From assembly GCA_012064415.1 (NCBI GenBank), contig SSNU01000187.1:10340-74339 (forward strand): a stretch of 64,000 nt of DNA, read 5' to 3'. The notes under the pieces were generated by a model, which did not search any database, was not told the origin of the DNA, and saw only the letters and a list, made by a program, of their open reading frames with translations. Source of the stretch: Gyrodactylus bullatarudis (Eukaryota; Platyhelminthes; Monogenea; Gyrodactylidea; Gyrodactylidae). The position numbers and the translations under genes are program-made. This document shows, piece after piece, positions 28,901 to 39,300 of this stretch. Within the stretch, counting starts at the first letter, position 1; every line of letters begins with the position of its first letter.

Positions 28901-30060
28901 CAATAATATAATATCATATTGATTATTACAATTATTACAAGATGAATATTTCGATTAGGAGACAGCCATAAATTTAAATTATTTCGGAAAGTTTTTAAAA
29001 GCTCACAATATTCACTGGTATTATCTATGATTTTGAAAAATTGAAAACAAATTAGCTGACAGAAATAAATTCTAAATTTTAATCTTGAATTTTTTTCAAA
29101 AAGGGGATTAATTAATTCTATGAAATTGAAAATTTTTTGGATTAAAAATGTCAATATATCTTTATAAAGCTAATTAAATTAAATTTGTGAATTAAAAAAA
29201 ATTTCAATTCAATTTCTAAAATAATTTTCATCATTGAATTCATAATTTTAATTGATGTAATATTCATCTTAAATTAAAGGAATAGGTTTTGACCATTAAT
29301 AAACAAAAAGTAGATCCACTTTTTCCTATACAATAAAGAAGAATCACGTGAACTGTTTGGATAAAAAATTAACCTTTCATTTATTTTTCCTGTCTGGTAA
29401 ACACACTATATCACCTAAACAGATTGACCAATCATTATGAAAAAAATTCTAAACAAATCTGAATGGTCAACCTGGAATATTTTCGAAAAATGATACATAT
29501 TATATCATAAAATTATAGCTCGTGACTGAAATTTCATCCTAAACAAGAATGGTTTACGAATTTAAACTAGATTTAAAGTGAAAGATATTTAGTGATAAGT
29601 TATTATTGATAAAAAATTATTATTATTCTGAATAAAAAATAACTGAATTTTTTATCAAACTTTTAATTGAATAAGCTTTTTGTTTAGAAATATATTATTT
29701 GATAAATATTAAAATTAAAATTTCAATGAATAAAACTTACTGAAGTTGTATTTTGATTCTCGTTTAGAGCTTGCATTTCGTCAGCAGACGGTTCAATTCC
29801 ACCAGAATAGTTTGCTATTTTCGAGAACATGTGTGACATAGGTTTACGAGTAGAGAAATCTTCCTAAATTTAATATTTTAGGATGAAGAAATCCAACAAA
29901 CCTCATAAATGCCTATTTTATCATGACAGCATGGCTTGTCATCGATATCGTTTGTATCGCTAGAGTTATCATCGTTTATATTCTCTTCTTCGTCGAAATC
30001 AACACGCTGATCACTTGTTGGTTCGACAAAAAATTTATTTTGCTGTTCATCAGAATTCAT
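1995..30060 (-). CDS. KCC: K-Cl cotransporter (KCC, SLC12A4-7 family), 3' end outside window
   Basis: Electroneutral K+/Cl- symporter of the plasma membrane. Exons, 5' to 3': 30060-29902, 29863-29741, 20019-19873, 7204-7019, 6958-6729, 6423-6218, 6161-6006, 5097-4999, 4811-4754, 4146-4028, 3784-3610, 3575-3357, 3272-3073, 3015-2853, 2796-2678, 2620-2322, 2261-1995; they sum to 975 codons with consistent phase. Family motifs: [21 protein letters not shown] (TM1), [98 protein letters not shown]. The TM5-6 extracellular loop keeps four cysteines and two N-glycosylation sites (KNET, GNVT), as in KCCs. The usual last 70-80 residues are missing and must lie left of base 1. The start is the first ATG after the divergent spacer. 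Introns range from 34 nt to 12.7 kb. Confidence 0.93.
5285..5658 (+). pseudogene. Decayed MULE-type transposase fragment (SWIM zinc finger + AT-hook tail)
   Basis: Antisense inside cotransporter intron 7. The open frame reads through [20 protein letters not shown], which matches the SWIM zinc finger pattern CxC...PCxHxxA of Mutator-like transposases, with the histidine replaced by asparagine. It ends about 60 residues later in a basic [13 protein letters not shown] tail, typical of the C-terminus of such transposases. A stop lies just upstream and no DDE domain is present, so only a C-terminal fragment survives. The family assignment rests on these two motifs alone. Confidence 0.6.
5740..5965 (+). 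repeat. Degenerate tandem array of ACATACTAAATTTGAAAAC
   Basis: Six spaced, imperfect copies of a unit close to ACATACTAAATTTGAAAAC start at about 5742, 5813, 5842, 5888, 5918 and (weakly) 5947. The array lies directly downstream of the MULE-like fragment and could be the subterminal repeats of that element, but no terminal inverted repeat was found. Confidence 0.55.
9404..9573 (+). repeat. 170-bp end unit of the TIR element (outer copy)
   Basis: This unit begins with the TIR and ends ATAAAACAACG. It recurs at 10285-10458 in the same orientation with moderate divergence: both contain the stretches CTTTTCTGATAAA and GCGTGAAAGTCATTCTC. It is the exact part missing from the left-edge copy, whose homology stops at the base matching 9573. 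It may therefore be a separately inserted or exchanged end module. Confidence 0.65.
9620..9669 (+). promoter_or_regulatory. TATA box plus hairpin leader (copy 2)
   Basis: TATAAATA (9620-9627) precedes GTCGGT (9642-9647), a 16-nt loop and ACCGAC (9664-9669), then GAAAATAAAG. The ATG of the downstream frame is at 9719. Same layout as four other loci; promoter function is inferred. Confidence 0.5.
9719..10287 (+). CDS. Two-exon gene fragment carried by the TIR element, function unknown
   Basis: Exon 1 (9719-9826) codes for [20 protein letters not shown] and about 16 more residues and ends at a GTAGAT donor. A TTTTTCAG acceptor at 9999 opens exon 2 in phase 0, starting [19 protein letters not shown] and running about 80 residues. 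A possible GTTAGT donor lies at 10240; otherwise the frame runs to a stop at 10287. The sequence is rich in Ser, Asn and Gln, with no domain I recognise. A 32-codon stretch at 10459-10554 ([10 protein letters not shown]... ending in RYSGF and a stop) may be a further exon now inside a nested MITE, but no acceptor AG precedes it. Identical in the left-edge copy. Confidence 0.4.
10285..10704 (+). mobile_element. Nested palindromic MITE of the same TIR family
   Basis: The left arm (10285-10458) begins TAGGCTAGGGTGAAATT. The right arm (about 10586-10704) is its diverged inverted copy, ending AATTTCACTCTACCCTA. TA pairs flank both ends. The core (10459-10585) is not part of the palindrome and contains a 32-codon open stretch. 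This is either an insertion into the gene fragment or a MITE that captured part of it. Confidence 0.6.
15651..16031 (+). CDS. Lys/Ser-rich reading frame upstream of a hairpin leader, unknown
   Basis: A 126-codon frame starting [20 protein letters not shown] in a patch clearly richer in G+C than its surroundings. The C-terminal half is basic ([14 protein letters not shown]) and ends GIETFFQKR. That end resembles a PCNA-interacting (PIP) box lacking its glutamine, and KANIENYF near the N-terminus is a second loose match. A shifted frame (15715-16008) is also open, so the true frame is uncertain. It lies just upstream of the leader cassette at 16163 and may be the end of a mobile element gene. 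Confidence 0.3.
   Translation: MRLRSENYMILKRGKANIENYFEFFQSLELERFCGWLPEGNTEENSALVPNNNDHSASAEEQLTTDALATNYKKRYYSQPTVTKRSSNPGRKRCASNSPKQQKSKGKSRKTISKGSRGIETFFQKR
16080..16290 (+). mobile_element. Mobile leader fragment: upstream box, TATA, hairpin and short ATG frame
   Basis: The stretch reads GGTTACAAATAAATGCTCTG, then GGCCCATACGAACTTTC, a TATA box, the hairpin, and ATGCAAGACATTAATCAGC (ATG at 16250), coding for [10 protein letters not shown] and a stop. The same blocks occur at 61040-61375 in a rearranged order, with the related start MQDISQQNNNIFAEI. The first exon of the 9404 element ([14 protein letters not shown]) is a more distant relative. Which element class they come from is unknown. 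Confidence 0.5.
16163..16196 (+). promoter_or_regulatory. TATA box plus hairpin leader (copy 3)
   Basis: TATAAATA (16163-16170), GTCGGT (16176-16181), a 9-nt loop GTAGGGAGA and ACCGAC (16191-16196), followed by GAAAATAAGG. The loop is shorter than in other copies while the stem is unchanged. Confidence 0.5.
21318..22341. repeat. Foldback element with ~225-bp inverted arms built of small palindromes
   Basis: The left arm (about 21318-21541) and right arm (about 22099-22341) are inverted copies. Each arm is itself a string of short modules: AGTGTATACACTGA palindromes, TCAATGTGGAAACT and the reverse of it, and AAACTCGAGTG. The outermost part is CAATCAATNTGGAAACTCCCC; the innermost is CCTAGAAAAAGATTTT. 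The central 560 bp contain one open stretch on the plus strand (about 21643-21810). No transposase is present. Confidence 0.85.
23401..23450 (+). promoter_or_regulatory. TATA box plus hairpin leader (divergent copy 4)
   Basis: TATAAATA (23401-23408) then CCGGT (23414-23418), a loop containing GTCTGATGAGA, ACCGG (23436-23440) and GGAAATAAAAG. Compared with the other copies the outer stem pair T-A is changed to C-G on both sides, so the pairing is kept. No ATG frame of note follows. Confidence 0.45.
28458..28652. repeat. 195-bp palindrome able to fold into one long hairpin
   Basis: The outer arms TAATCTAGAGAACATTTGCCC and its inverted, slightly diverged copy near 28630-28652 enclose a central stem. 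The central stem pairs 28526-28550 (CTTTTTAACATTGATGAAATG...) with 28568-28593, around a 17-nt loop starting CGAATCCCTTGCGG. It is probably a small MITE; a structured RNA is a less likely alternative. It lies in cotransporter intron 2. Confidence 0.6.
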
Positions 30061-30282
30061 TAATGTATAATAATCAAAACGAATAAAGCATAAAACAAGC
30101 TGTTAAAAATTTCTAAAGATTTGAAAATCAGGATGCAAGAAACAGAATCTAAATTGAACAATTTCAACAAATCTAATATTCTTTGTTACTTTTTTTTGTT
30201 TTTTTGTGTGCACAGTATGAATTTATTTATCAAGCATTGACAATACTCATGAATCTTTATTATACCTTTTTGCACTAATGAA
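30061..30282. promoter_or_regulatory. Divergent 222-bp spacer between KCC and a coiled-coil gene
   Basis: The two start codons face away from each other across this spacer, so it must hold both 5' untranslated regions and both promoters. No clear TATA box or repeat was seen; there is a T-rich run at 30189-30206. Confidence 0.6.
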
Positions 30283-31098
30283 ATGTCAGAAAATTACAAA
30301 ACTAATGCATATGACTCATTTTCACTTAATTTGAACAATAACAATTCTTCTAGTTGTGAATATTTGCCAAAATACAAGAATTTTAGTTCACAATTTGACA
30401 GACTCAGTGATGCTATCGCCCGTAGGATTCTGAAAGCACAATACGATTCTCTTTTAAAAAGTCATGAACTCATTATGCTTGAGAATCATCGCCTTGTGAG
30501 CATTAATTTTATGTTCAATATTGTTCTATCCTAATTTCCCTTTATTTAGACAAATGCCAACAAGTTCTTGACACAAGAACTAGAAAGTAAAAAACAAAAA
30601 TCTGAACATATGAAAAAAACAATATTTTTGGGCCAAAAAGTTATTCCCAAAGCAGTCAACGATATCGATCGAATGCGAAATAAGATTACTTCTCAAGAAA
30701 ATGAACTCCTTTCTCTAAAACGAGAAAATCTTTCATTAAATAGAGAGCTTGAAATCAGGAAAAACGAATTTAAAAATATACAATCCAAGAACGTCAGTCT
30801 TAAAGACATGAATAGGATAAAAGTTAAAACAATAAGCGAAGAAATCGAACGTAAAGTAAGTCATTCGTAATAAGTATTTTATATTTTTCAGAAAGATCAA
30901 ATATCCTGTCTTCACAAGTCTCTGAATGAACAGCAAGAATGTAACAAAATTCTTGCTATGAGATATGCAGCTCTCACTGATGCTTTCAAAAAGTCTCTTG
31001 AACTTATTGATCTAAATAGACGCCGAGATATTGTTTCCAACACCTATTCAAGAATAGTTGATTTGACAGATTCCATTGATTCCTCTCACAAAAGTTAA
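30283..31098 (+). CDS. Coiled-coil protein, unidentified
   Basis: Exons 30283-30495, 30550-30855 and 30892-31098 join in phase 0 into 241 residues; the introns are 54 and 36 nt, with GTGAGC/TTTAG and GTAAGT/TTTCAG ends. After an Asn/Ser-rich N-terminus (LNLNNNNSSSCEYL) the protein is a nearly continuous heptad-like, Lys/Glu/Leu-rich helix from about residue 40 to 200 (for example ITSQENELLSLKRENLSLNR), consistent with a coiled coil. It ends SRIVDLTDSIDSSHKS. No family could be recognised. It is the upstream partner of Bud32, 164 bp away on the same strand. Confidence 0.8.
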
Positions 31099-31262
31099 CG
31101 ATGGTCAGCTTCCATAGATTCCAAATTTAAGCATTTTTTTGTTTTTCTTTCAAATTTATATAATATTTTAATAAATTATTTATCAAACATAGACTTTCTT
31201 TCTAAATTTCTAGATTTCCTTTTCATCATTTGATTAATAATTTAATAAAATCCTTTTTTCAG

Positions 31263-32397
31263 ATGCTAGAAGAAAAGTTAATATGCCAAGGTGCTGAAGG
31301 ATCAATTTATAAGTCGTTCATATTCAGTTCTAAAATCCCGTGTATCATCAAAGAGCGCACATCAAAATCTTATCGTTTCCCAAAACTAGACGAATTATTA
31401 ACATTACAAAGGTTCAAGGCTGAAGTTCGGCAGTTGATTCATTGTCTCAAATGCGGCATAGAGGCTCCTGCAGTTTTGTACGTTGATCAGCCTAGAAGAC
31501 GAATCTATATGACAGTTATCGACGGTGTACGATTAGGAGATTACATAGAGGAAATATGTACTAAAGATAACTCTCAAACAATCAACAGTGAACTAAAATC
31601 TCTTTCTAAATCACTTGGGTATTCCTTGGCTAAACTCCATGCCAACCATATTGTTCATAGAGACCTGAGTACAGCTAATATTATGATTTCATTATATCCA
31701 GAGAGTGAAAAGAAAAAGGTAAACAATGATTTAATCGATCATCGTGTATCCCTATTGGATTTTGGCTTATCAAGTGGAGTGTCTTGTGGTGCTTCACAAC
31801 GCCTTATGGAAGAAAAAGCTGTTGATTTATATGTCTTTGAGCGTGCAATTACAAGCAGTATGAGACGAGATGAAAATTCTGCTGAACTCATCTCCCCAGA
31901 AGAATTCATTGAAAAAACTCTTCTGCACTACCAACAGTTTTACCCAGAATTGGCCAACTCAAGTATTATGCCTTCGCCTGCTGTGAAGAAGAGAAAAATC
32001 AATGATGGAGTATGTTCAAAATTTTTATAATTACATAAACATTTTGAGGAAATTTATCATCATAAAACTTATATGATTAAAGTGACAGGAAAATTTTGAA
32101 TTACACCCCGCGACTCAGTTAAAACTAATTCAACATAAGGATCATCAGCGATTTTGGGTAATTGTTGAAGTCAAATGTCGTCGAAATGTTTAAAGTGACC
32201 AAAATAGCTGAGAATCTCTATATTGCGTTTGACAAAATCCTCATAGATTTAGTAATTTTAATTGATGTACTTTTTAGAAAACAGATCAAACAAGAATATG
32301 TTCTGACCTAGAATTCCACAAGAAGGCTCTTAAAGAAATAATCAACCGACTTGACGAAGTGAGAATGAGAGGAAGAAAGCGTATTTGTATTGGTTAG
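31263..32397 (+). CDS. TP53RK: KEOPS complex kinase Bud32 / TP53RK (PRPK)
   Basis: An atypical small kinase/ATPase of the KEOPS complex, needed for t6A modification of tRNA. Exons 31263-32009 and 32278-32397 (268-nt intron, GTATGT/TTTTTAG) give 288 residues. Visible features: glycine-loop region CQGAEGSIYKS, the lysine in PCIIKER followed by the family signature YRFPKLDELLTLQRFKAEVR, catalytic loop HRDLSTANIM, metal-binding LLDFGLSS, and a C-terminus LDEVRMRGRKRICIG matching the conserved basic tail of Bud32. The catalytic loop has HRD rather than the HGD common in Bud32, and about 40 extra residues lie before the tail. The start ATG directly follows TTTTTTCAG, a good splice acceptor, so the 5' end may be cis- or trans-spliced. 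Confidence 0.92.
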
Positions 32398-33354
32398 CAG
32401 AAATAAGATCATCATCACCAAGAGCAACCTACTTAATAGTAGGTATTTTTTATTTTTCATAAAACTAATAAAAGTAATGAAAAAATCTCTATTCTTTCAT
32501 AAATCAATACAAAAATTCTTATGTATATAATATTCATTGAATATATTGTAGAAACTATGCAATGATATATTTAAAATAAAACATCATCTTCCTTAGGAAA
32601 TATTATTAAATTATAGCAGGGAATTGTATTATTTTAGAAATTTTGTTTTTATTATTTAATGAATAAGTTATGGGTGTTTTTCTCAAATTTGTGCTAGGAT
32701 ACTTTCTAAATAATACCTAGTAATACAGTTGTACTTGGTTCAAATATAACTGCTTGTCAAAATTCATAAGGATTCAACTTAAAACCAGCCCATTTATCTT
32801 GAGGTTTGATTCAGTGGAAATTGATAGAGAATTGAGAAATACAGAGAAATATTTATTAAAAATCTTCTTCTCGCATACAAATAGTCATAGAAATGACAGA
32901 CAAAATAGCTGGGATGGTTAGACATTATCCAATAGATAATAATGTATCATGTTTTATTGATGAGTAAAAATGAAAAAGACATTTCACGCGTGAAACATCA
33001 ACAAATACTACATAATTTCTATGATGATAGTATACAGATAATAATATATTAGAGGGCTGCATTTCAGTAAAATTTCTCTATCTGTCTGTGATTGTTTATA
33101 AAAATGGAAGAAATAGTCGAAATCTTCAAAATAATAAAATTAGAACTTGGACAGGTTCTTTATCAAAAGGCCACAGGACTCCTTCACTCAGGATTATGGG
33201 GAGGGGTTTCAAAGAATGTAAATGTATTTGGAGACGGATGGTTATAATAAAATGCTTTCGATTTATTTGATATGGAAACATAGTGAGGGAGAGTAACATC
33301 TTTCACAGCAGAGAGAGAATTATAAAAAATAAATAAGAAAAAACATGTAATTTA
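32398..33354. other. Intergenic region between convergent Bud32 and CKAP5
   Basis: The two genes end toward each other here. Likely poly(A) signals (AATAAAA-like at about 32468 on plus; AATAAA-like runs near 33320-33340) flank an AT-rich middle. A 60-codon open frame at 33088-33270 has no start context or recognisable content and is not called. Confidence 0.6.
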
Positions 33355-36300
33355 TTACTTCTTCAAGGCTTTGATTTGAGCTATTCGCATTTTGATATTT
33401 TCCAACTCTTCACTTGGAATAGTCTTGCGAGGTTTCTGAGGGTCTTCCACCTATAATAAAAAGGTTAATCAGTTAAGAATCCTTAAAATTTATAAAGAAA
33501 TTATGAATCTATTTCTAAGAAGCAGAGAAATCTCTAACAAAATATAGACTTGAAATAGAAGGATAATTAAATAGAATAGCTTACTTTAGCTTTATCTACT
33601 GATGTAACATCAGTTTTAACTTTTACCTCTGGAGCAAGTTCTTTAATCTCAGGCTGAGGTTCTTCGCTGTTATGATAATCAAGGAAAGGTAGGCCAAGTT
33701 TTTTACGCCATTCATTGAGCTTTTCTTGATGATGTTTAAGCGATAGAACAACATTTTCTTCGTTACCTTCTGGCATTGAACCGGGCATGGGAGACGAAAG
33801 ACCATCAAGTAAAAGATTTTGCTTTTGATTCTGTTAAAATGAGAAATTATTTTACATGTATCATATAAAAGGATATTTTTTTAGATGAAATAGATATATC
33901 TTACTTCTTTTAGGATATTGGATTTGATTGGCTTCTCAGGAGCTTCAAGTTCGTAAGATCCAGCTATGTTTTGTAAAGAAATATTCTCCAATGCAATTTT
34001 TATGTAACTTTGGAGAGTAGGACTGCATTTTTCAATTAGAGTAGTGATATCGTAACTGGGATTTCGTTGCTTAAACTCATAAAGTTCCCTTATACCCTGA
34101 ATTGAAATAAAGATAAAACAAGATTAAGGATAAAATATTTAAAAAAGTCCATACCTTATTCTTATTGTTGACATCCTCAGTTGATATCTTGTCGATTATT
34201 CGTGTGACTTCAACCTCGAGATTCTTGGATTTCTGAAAGATATAATATGAGAGTATTGGTATTAAAAGTGAACTTATGCTGTGTTGTGAAACTCACATCG
34301 ATGTATTCTTCGTCGACTAATTCAAATTCTGCATTATCAGTGAATTTTTTCAAAATTTTAACCATGTAAGCTTCAATTTCAGACTCATTCTAGAGAGAGT
34401 AAATATAGTAATTATGTTAATTGTTAATAATTATTATAGTTTAATTTATCATCTTCAGGCAAATAATAGTATAGAGTGGGATTCAAAGAAAAACCAAAGG
34501 GGAAATAATTGTTTCCTATTATGAAGACTCATTTTAAGGATCTAGTGTAATGTGAAAATTAGGACTGAATAATAAACTTGACACTTAAATTCATGCTGTC
34601 ACCATACCTAAGAATCTTTGAATAAATCCTTCTTCCTTCGGATATTTGTATGGGCGCCAGACCTTTGATTACTTTTATTCAAACAATCTATACTTGCTCA
34701 TCTCAACAATGGAACTTCATTAATATGCAACCTAATAGTGGGTATAATTAAAAATACTAAAACCCTTCAATATCAGTTCCTCCGATCTTGTTCTGGACCA
34801 TATTCTCAAAAAGAACTTCTTAGGAGATCAAATCTCTACCCAATTTGGATGAGAAGGATTGCTTCATCTGCAACACTACCTTTTGACCACCCTGCACCCT
34901 TACAGACATAGATTTCAACTAAGTTCTAATGTTTTTAAAAACAAGAAAAATTAAATTCCAGATTTCAAATTTTGTAACAGATACTCAACTATTCTACTGA
35001 TTTTTTTAAAGGTTTTATTGATTACTCACATAGTTTGGAATTTTCTCAAGGGTTAACAGGAGTTTATTACCCTTGTATTTGCAAATGTGATGTAGAAATG
35101 TCTTGATAGTCCTCAGTGCCAAATCAGTCTTTTTGCCATTCCAATAGTCGAAGGGAAAGGCTTTGAGGAAATTATGACAGTCGAGTAGCACAGTAAATGT
35201 GTCAATCGATTTAACTAGAGGACAAAAACTTGATTTAAAATATTTACTAAAAAATTAAGTAAGAAAAACACTAACCATCTGTTTTAAGGGTCTTGATGAT
35301 CCTCCATGAGGTTTTGAGGGTACTCATTGCATAGTTGGTACTCATTTGGCCACTTTGGACAACCTCATGAATTAATTTGAGCAGACTAGAAGTAACTTTG
35401 GTCTTGTCTCCACGTTGGATGATCGTATCAATAACACCATTTATAGCTCTGATGAATTGATCTGAGTCCTTGAGATTACTCAAATTCTCATCAACCAATA
35501 AGATTAGCAGAGATGAGATTAAATTCTTTATATTATCCTTGCTAATGAATTGACTGAGAGAATCATGTAAAAACAGCTAAATAAAAAAAAATAAAATGAC
35601 AAAACTACTCCTGAGTAAATCACCAATAAAACAATCGATTATAAAGTAATATGTCGGTCTTGTGATTGAGTCGTTCTTTCAAGACACACTTCACAAATAA
35701 AAACTAAAAATAAATAGCTGAATGATATTTTCCTATCTGTCTAAGTATAATTAACTATTATTTATAAAAGTATGTATGCGGAAAATTTTTACGCTTGATG
35801 AGAACTGCTCTAGGAGCCATTTGAATTTGAAAGGCTGAGTAAATTCGAAATTTTTTATTGAAAAGCATGAGATTAAATTGATTTTTAAGTTGAATCTGAC
35901 TTACAATTCAAAATAGAATTCGAGTACTTTAGCTATACTTTAATGGATTTGAGCTAATAATTATTTCGAAACATGCGGAATGAATATTGACTATTTCAGA
36001 CAAATCTAAATACAGCTAGAATAGTCCTGAGCTCTAGCAGATATAACTCTCAACCAAAAGAGCATATGTTTGAGAAAGAACACAAGTGAATTGATCTGTA
36101 GCGGGTTTTACCATCCTAGTTGTCAAAGAGGTCTATTTTTGTCTGATTGTTAATTATCAAGTTATAATTTGAAGCAAATAAAAGAAGGAATAATAAAAAT
36201 AATATGAATCATAAACTAATAACTCACGGAATCCAGAACAGCAAGGAATGATTTAAGTAGCATACTAGCTTCTGAAATGCTAATCTTAGATTCATCATTT

Positions 36301-39300
36301 AATCTGGAGAGGATATGACGAAGTTGCATGTTGATGAGGATACAAATTTGATCAATAAATGAATTCAGAAGGAATGATTTGGAATCTTTAGGTAATAAAA
36401 AAGTCATATTGATTTTCATGGACTAAAAAGAACTTTGATTTTTAAAGTATACCTTTAATTAGTTCATCGATTTGGGCAAGGGATGTACAACATTCTAGGA
36501 CAATATTCGACTGAATCTTTGTTACTAGGAGAGTAATTATTGAACTAATTTGAGAATTTGTCTTGATGGCAATTGATAGAGGTTTATTTGAAATGCTAAT
36601 CTTTTTAAGAGGCTCCATTAATTCGTTGTGCAGTTTCTCATTTACGTACAATGTTGGCATCTGAGGCATGGGATCTGGGTCCTTATCGAAAATTTCATCG
36701 AGAATTCTTCTAACATCTTCATTTTTCGGTTTTCTCGAGATAACATCTGATGGATCATCATTGTAGTTTTCTTCTGGAGCTGTATGTGGTCGATTTACAA
36801 TAGGCTGAACAGGCATTGTTATACGACCACCCTTTCCGGTATCACTAATAGAACATAAATGGAGATTAGAACTAAAATTTGAGAAAAATGAGCATCTTCG
36901 GTGTTAATAACTTGTGAAAGGGATACTCTTTTGTGCAAAGTGATATTTTACTGATCTAATGAATCCATAACTTCTCTTAAATAGGTCATTGAAAAGAAGG
37001 AGATAATTTACTACACAAAAAGGAAGAATTGATAACAACACAATAATTTTCAGATAAGTGCTTATGAATTAATGAATAAGGTCCAAGAATATCAATGTAC
37101 AATGTAAATGTTCGACATCTGAAAAAGATCAATTTAAAAATGTATTATGCAGACTGGAAAAATAAACAGAATCAAGAAATGTTTAAAAAATAAGAATGAA
37201 CAACATGGTTTAATTACAAGGTAACTTTTTTCTTTTTATTCTTCCTAAATGAAAATAAGTATGATGATAAATTTCTTTGAAAATTCAATCTTAATTAAAT
37301 TTTCTTAAAAAGGGAGGATAAAAAGATTAAAATTAGTGAAAATAATTAGCTATAGAAATATATAAATAATTTATTTAGAAAAAATTCATACAGAGTATAA
37401 AAGTAAATGACAATCAATGCTATCATTGAGCATGTAGACTGCATAATCATTTAGATAAGGCACTATATTCTCAAATAATTATTGTCAGTACCGGTTAAAA
37501 TGCGATGATAAATTGTTATAAGAAACTTATATAGAGTAATAGAAAAAGAGCAAAGTGTGAATTTCAAGAAAGGTAACATCTTCTTTTACTTCTTTTTATT
37601 TCTGATAACAGGCCTACTTTAGAACTTGATGTGAAAGAAGAGAGACAGTAAAAGATGAGCATTAACAAAACAAAACATGAAAAATAATGTAAAAGATAAT
37701 ATTAGTATTTTAGTATGTAAAAAAGTTGTTAGTTTTATAAATTTTATCTATACATATTTAAGATTTAGTTAGTTTTAGTAAAAAAATTATTTCTTTTAAT
37801 AGGAAATTTTTTTGTTCCATGATGGAATCTGAAATCTTCAATAGAAAATAATAAAAGTAGATTCAATTGGAATATAGCCAACCTTTTTCCAAAGCCTCTT
37901 CCAGACGTTTCGGTACCGAGAAAGTCAAGTACCTTCTTTAGTGGATGAGATGCTTGTAACCTAAGCTCTCTCGAATTTAATCTAAAAACCTTAGTATTCC
38001 TATTCGTCCAGACCTAAAAACCATTCAAGAATAAATGAACCTTAAAACCAATCAGATGACCTGTTGAAAAATCAAACACGAAAAAACCCGAAATTAACCA
38101 TCTGCTAAATCAATGATGAAAGTCATTCTCTTTCCGTATAATTGCAACTAATTATCCCCTAATTCGATTTCACTAATATTGCCTTGATAGTATCATTTTT
38201 TTATTTTCAAAAACAACTCTTGAATTATTTTTTTCTATAGATCTTCTTCTCAACTGTAGGACCAAAAAAATTTCTCAAAACCTATGACATCGTATCCCTA
38301 ATAACCTTATCATGATAACCATTCCTAGAGAAAATTATTTGTAAGTTTTTTGTTTAAATGTTTTTGATCAGTTTTTGATCTTAAAGCAAGTAGAATTTCT
38401 TCTTCAAGACTATTTATTTTATACTTACGAGGAGAATGACTCTTATAATTAAAAGCAATATTTTATGGAAGAGGCTTCGGAAAAAGGTTGGTTATATTCC
38501 AATTAAATCTACTTTTACTAATTTTTATTAATCATCTCTTTTTCTTAAACCTGTAAGATAAAGACATGGAACCGATGAATTTCAAAGTAATGGGTATTAG
38601 CTTAGATTTTCTCACCCATTTTTTCTAAGAAGGATTTGATAGAATGAAATTAAATCAAGATTTAATAGTAATCTTACTTGGGAATGTTATTGACACGATG
38701 ATTTTGCAAAATGCTGGCCTTATCAGATCGTTTTATTCTCTCTTCCAAGATTGAACGTTCTTTAGATGGCATCTGTTAAACAAAATGGAGATAAAATTAC
38801 ATGAATTTGTTAAACTATTTCAAGACTGACATCTTTTAAGATTTTGTACATTTTCTCGCCAATTATATCATAGACAACTACAAGATTGGATAAGGCAGCA
38901 GTTCTAACTGAACTATCCTTGTCACCGACCATGGCACCAATCGCCTTAATTGAAGCTTCTACATTAGGCTGGAACAATTTAAGTTCATTTCTAATAAGCA
39001 TCATGACAAGGATTTCTAAACAACCTATTTTTGAAGGAAGATAATTTAACCGGATGCAATTTCAAATTTCGATCTTGAATACTCACTCTGTCGACCCTTA
39101 TTTTGTTTCATTTTGAAACCGTTCATAAGGTATGTTGCCAATTTTTGATTGTTATAAATCTCCATAAGGGATTCAAATATATCTTTGATAGAATTACGAA
39201 TATTTTCTTTAGGATCACCAAGTTTATTAACTAGGTAAGGTACAAAAGAGACTATTTCAGTATCAGATATTTGCTGTTGATTCTCGGCCATATAAGTGAA

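Larger units (their letters stand above)
20020..29740 (-). other. 9.7-kb cotransporter intron 2
   Basis: It lies between the N-terminal cytosolic exon and the TM1 exon, with a GTAAGT donor at 29740-29735 and a TACTTCTAG acceptor. It contains the foldback at 21318-22341, a leader cassette at 23401 and a hairpin palindrome at 28458-28652. Elsewhere (22350-23390, 23500-28450, 28660-29735) I see AT-rich sequence without coding signal. The few open frames of 60-90 codons there have low-complexity Phe/Ile/Asn/Lys composition expected by chance. Confidence 0.7.

Noticed and set aside
33088..33270. 60-codon plus-strand frame between Bud32 and CKAP5
   Set aside because: Short, basic, in a 3'-3' intergenic region, no similarity recognised.
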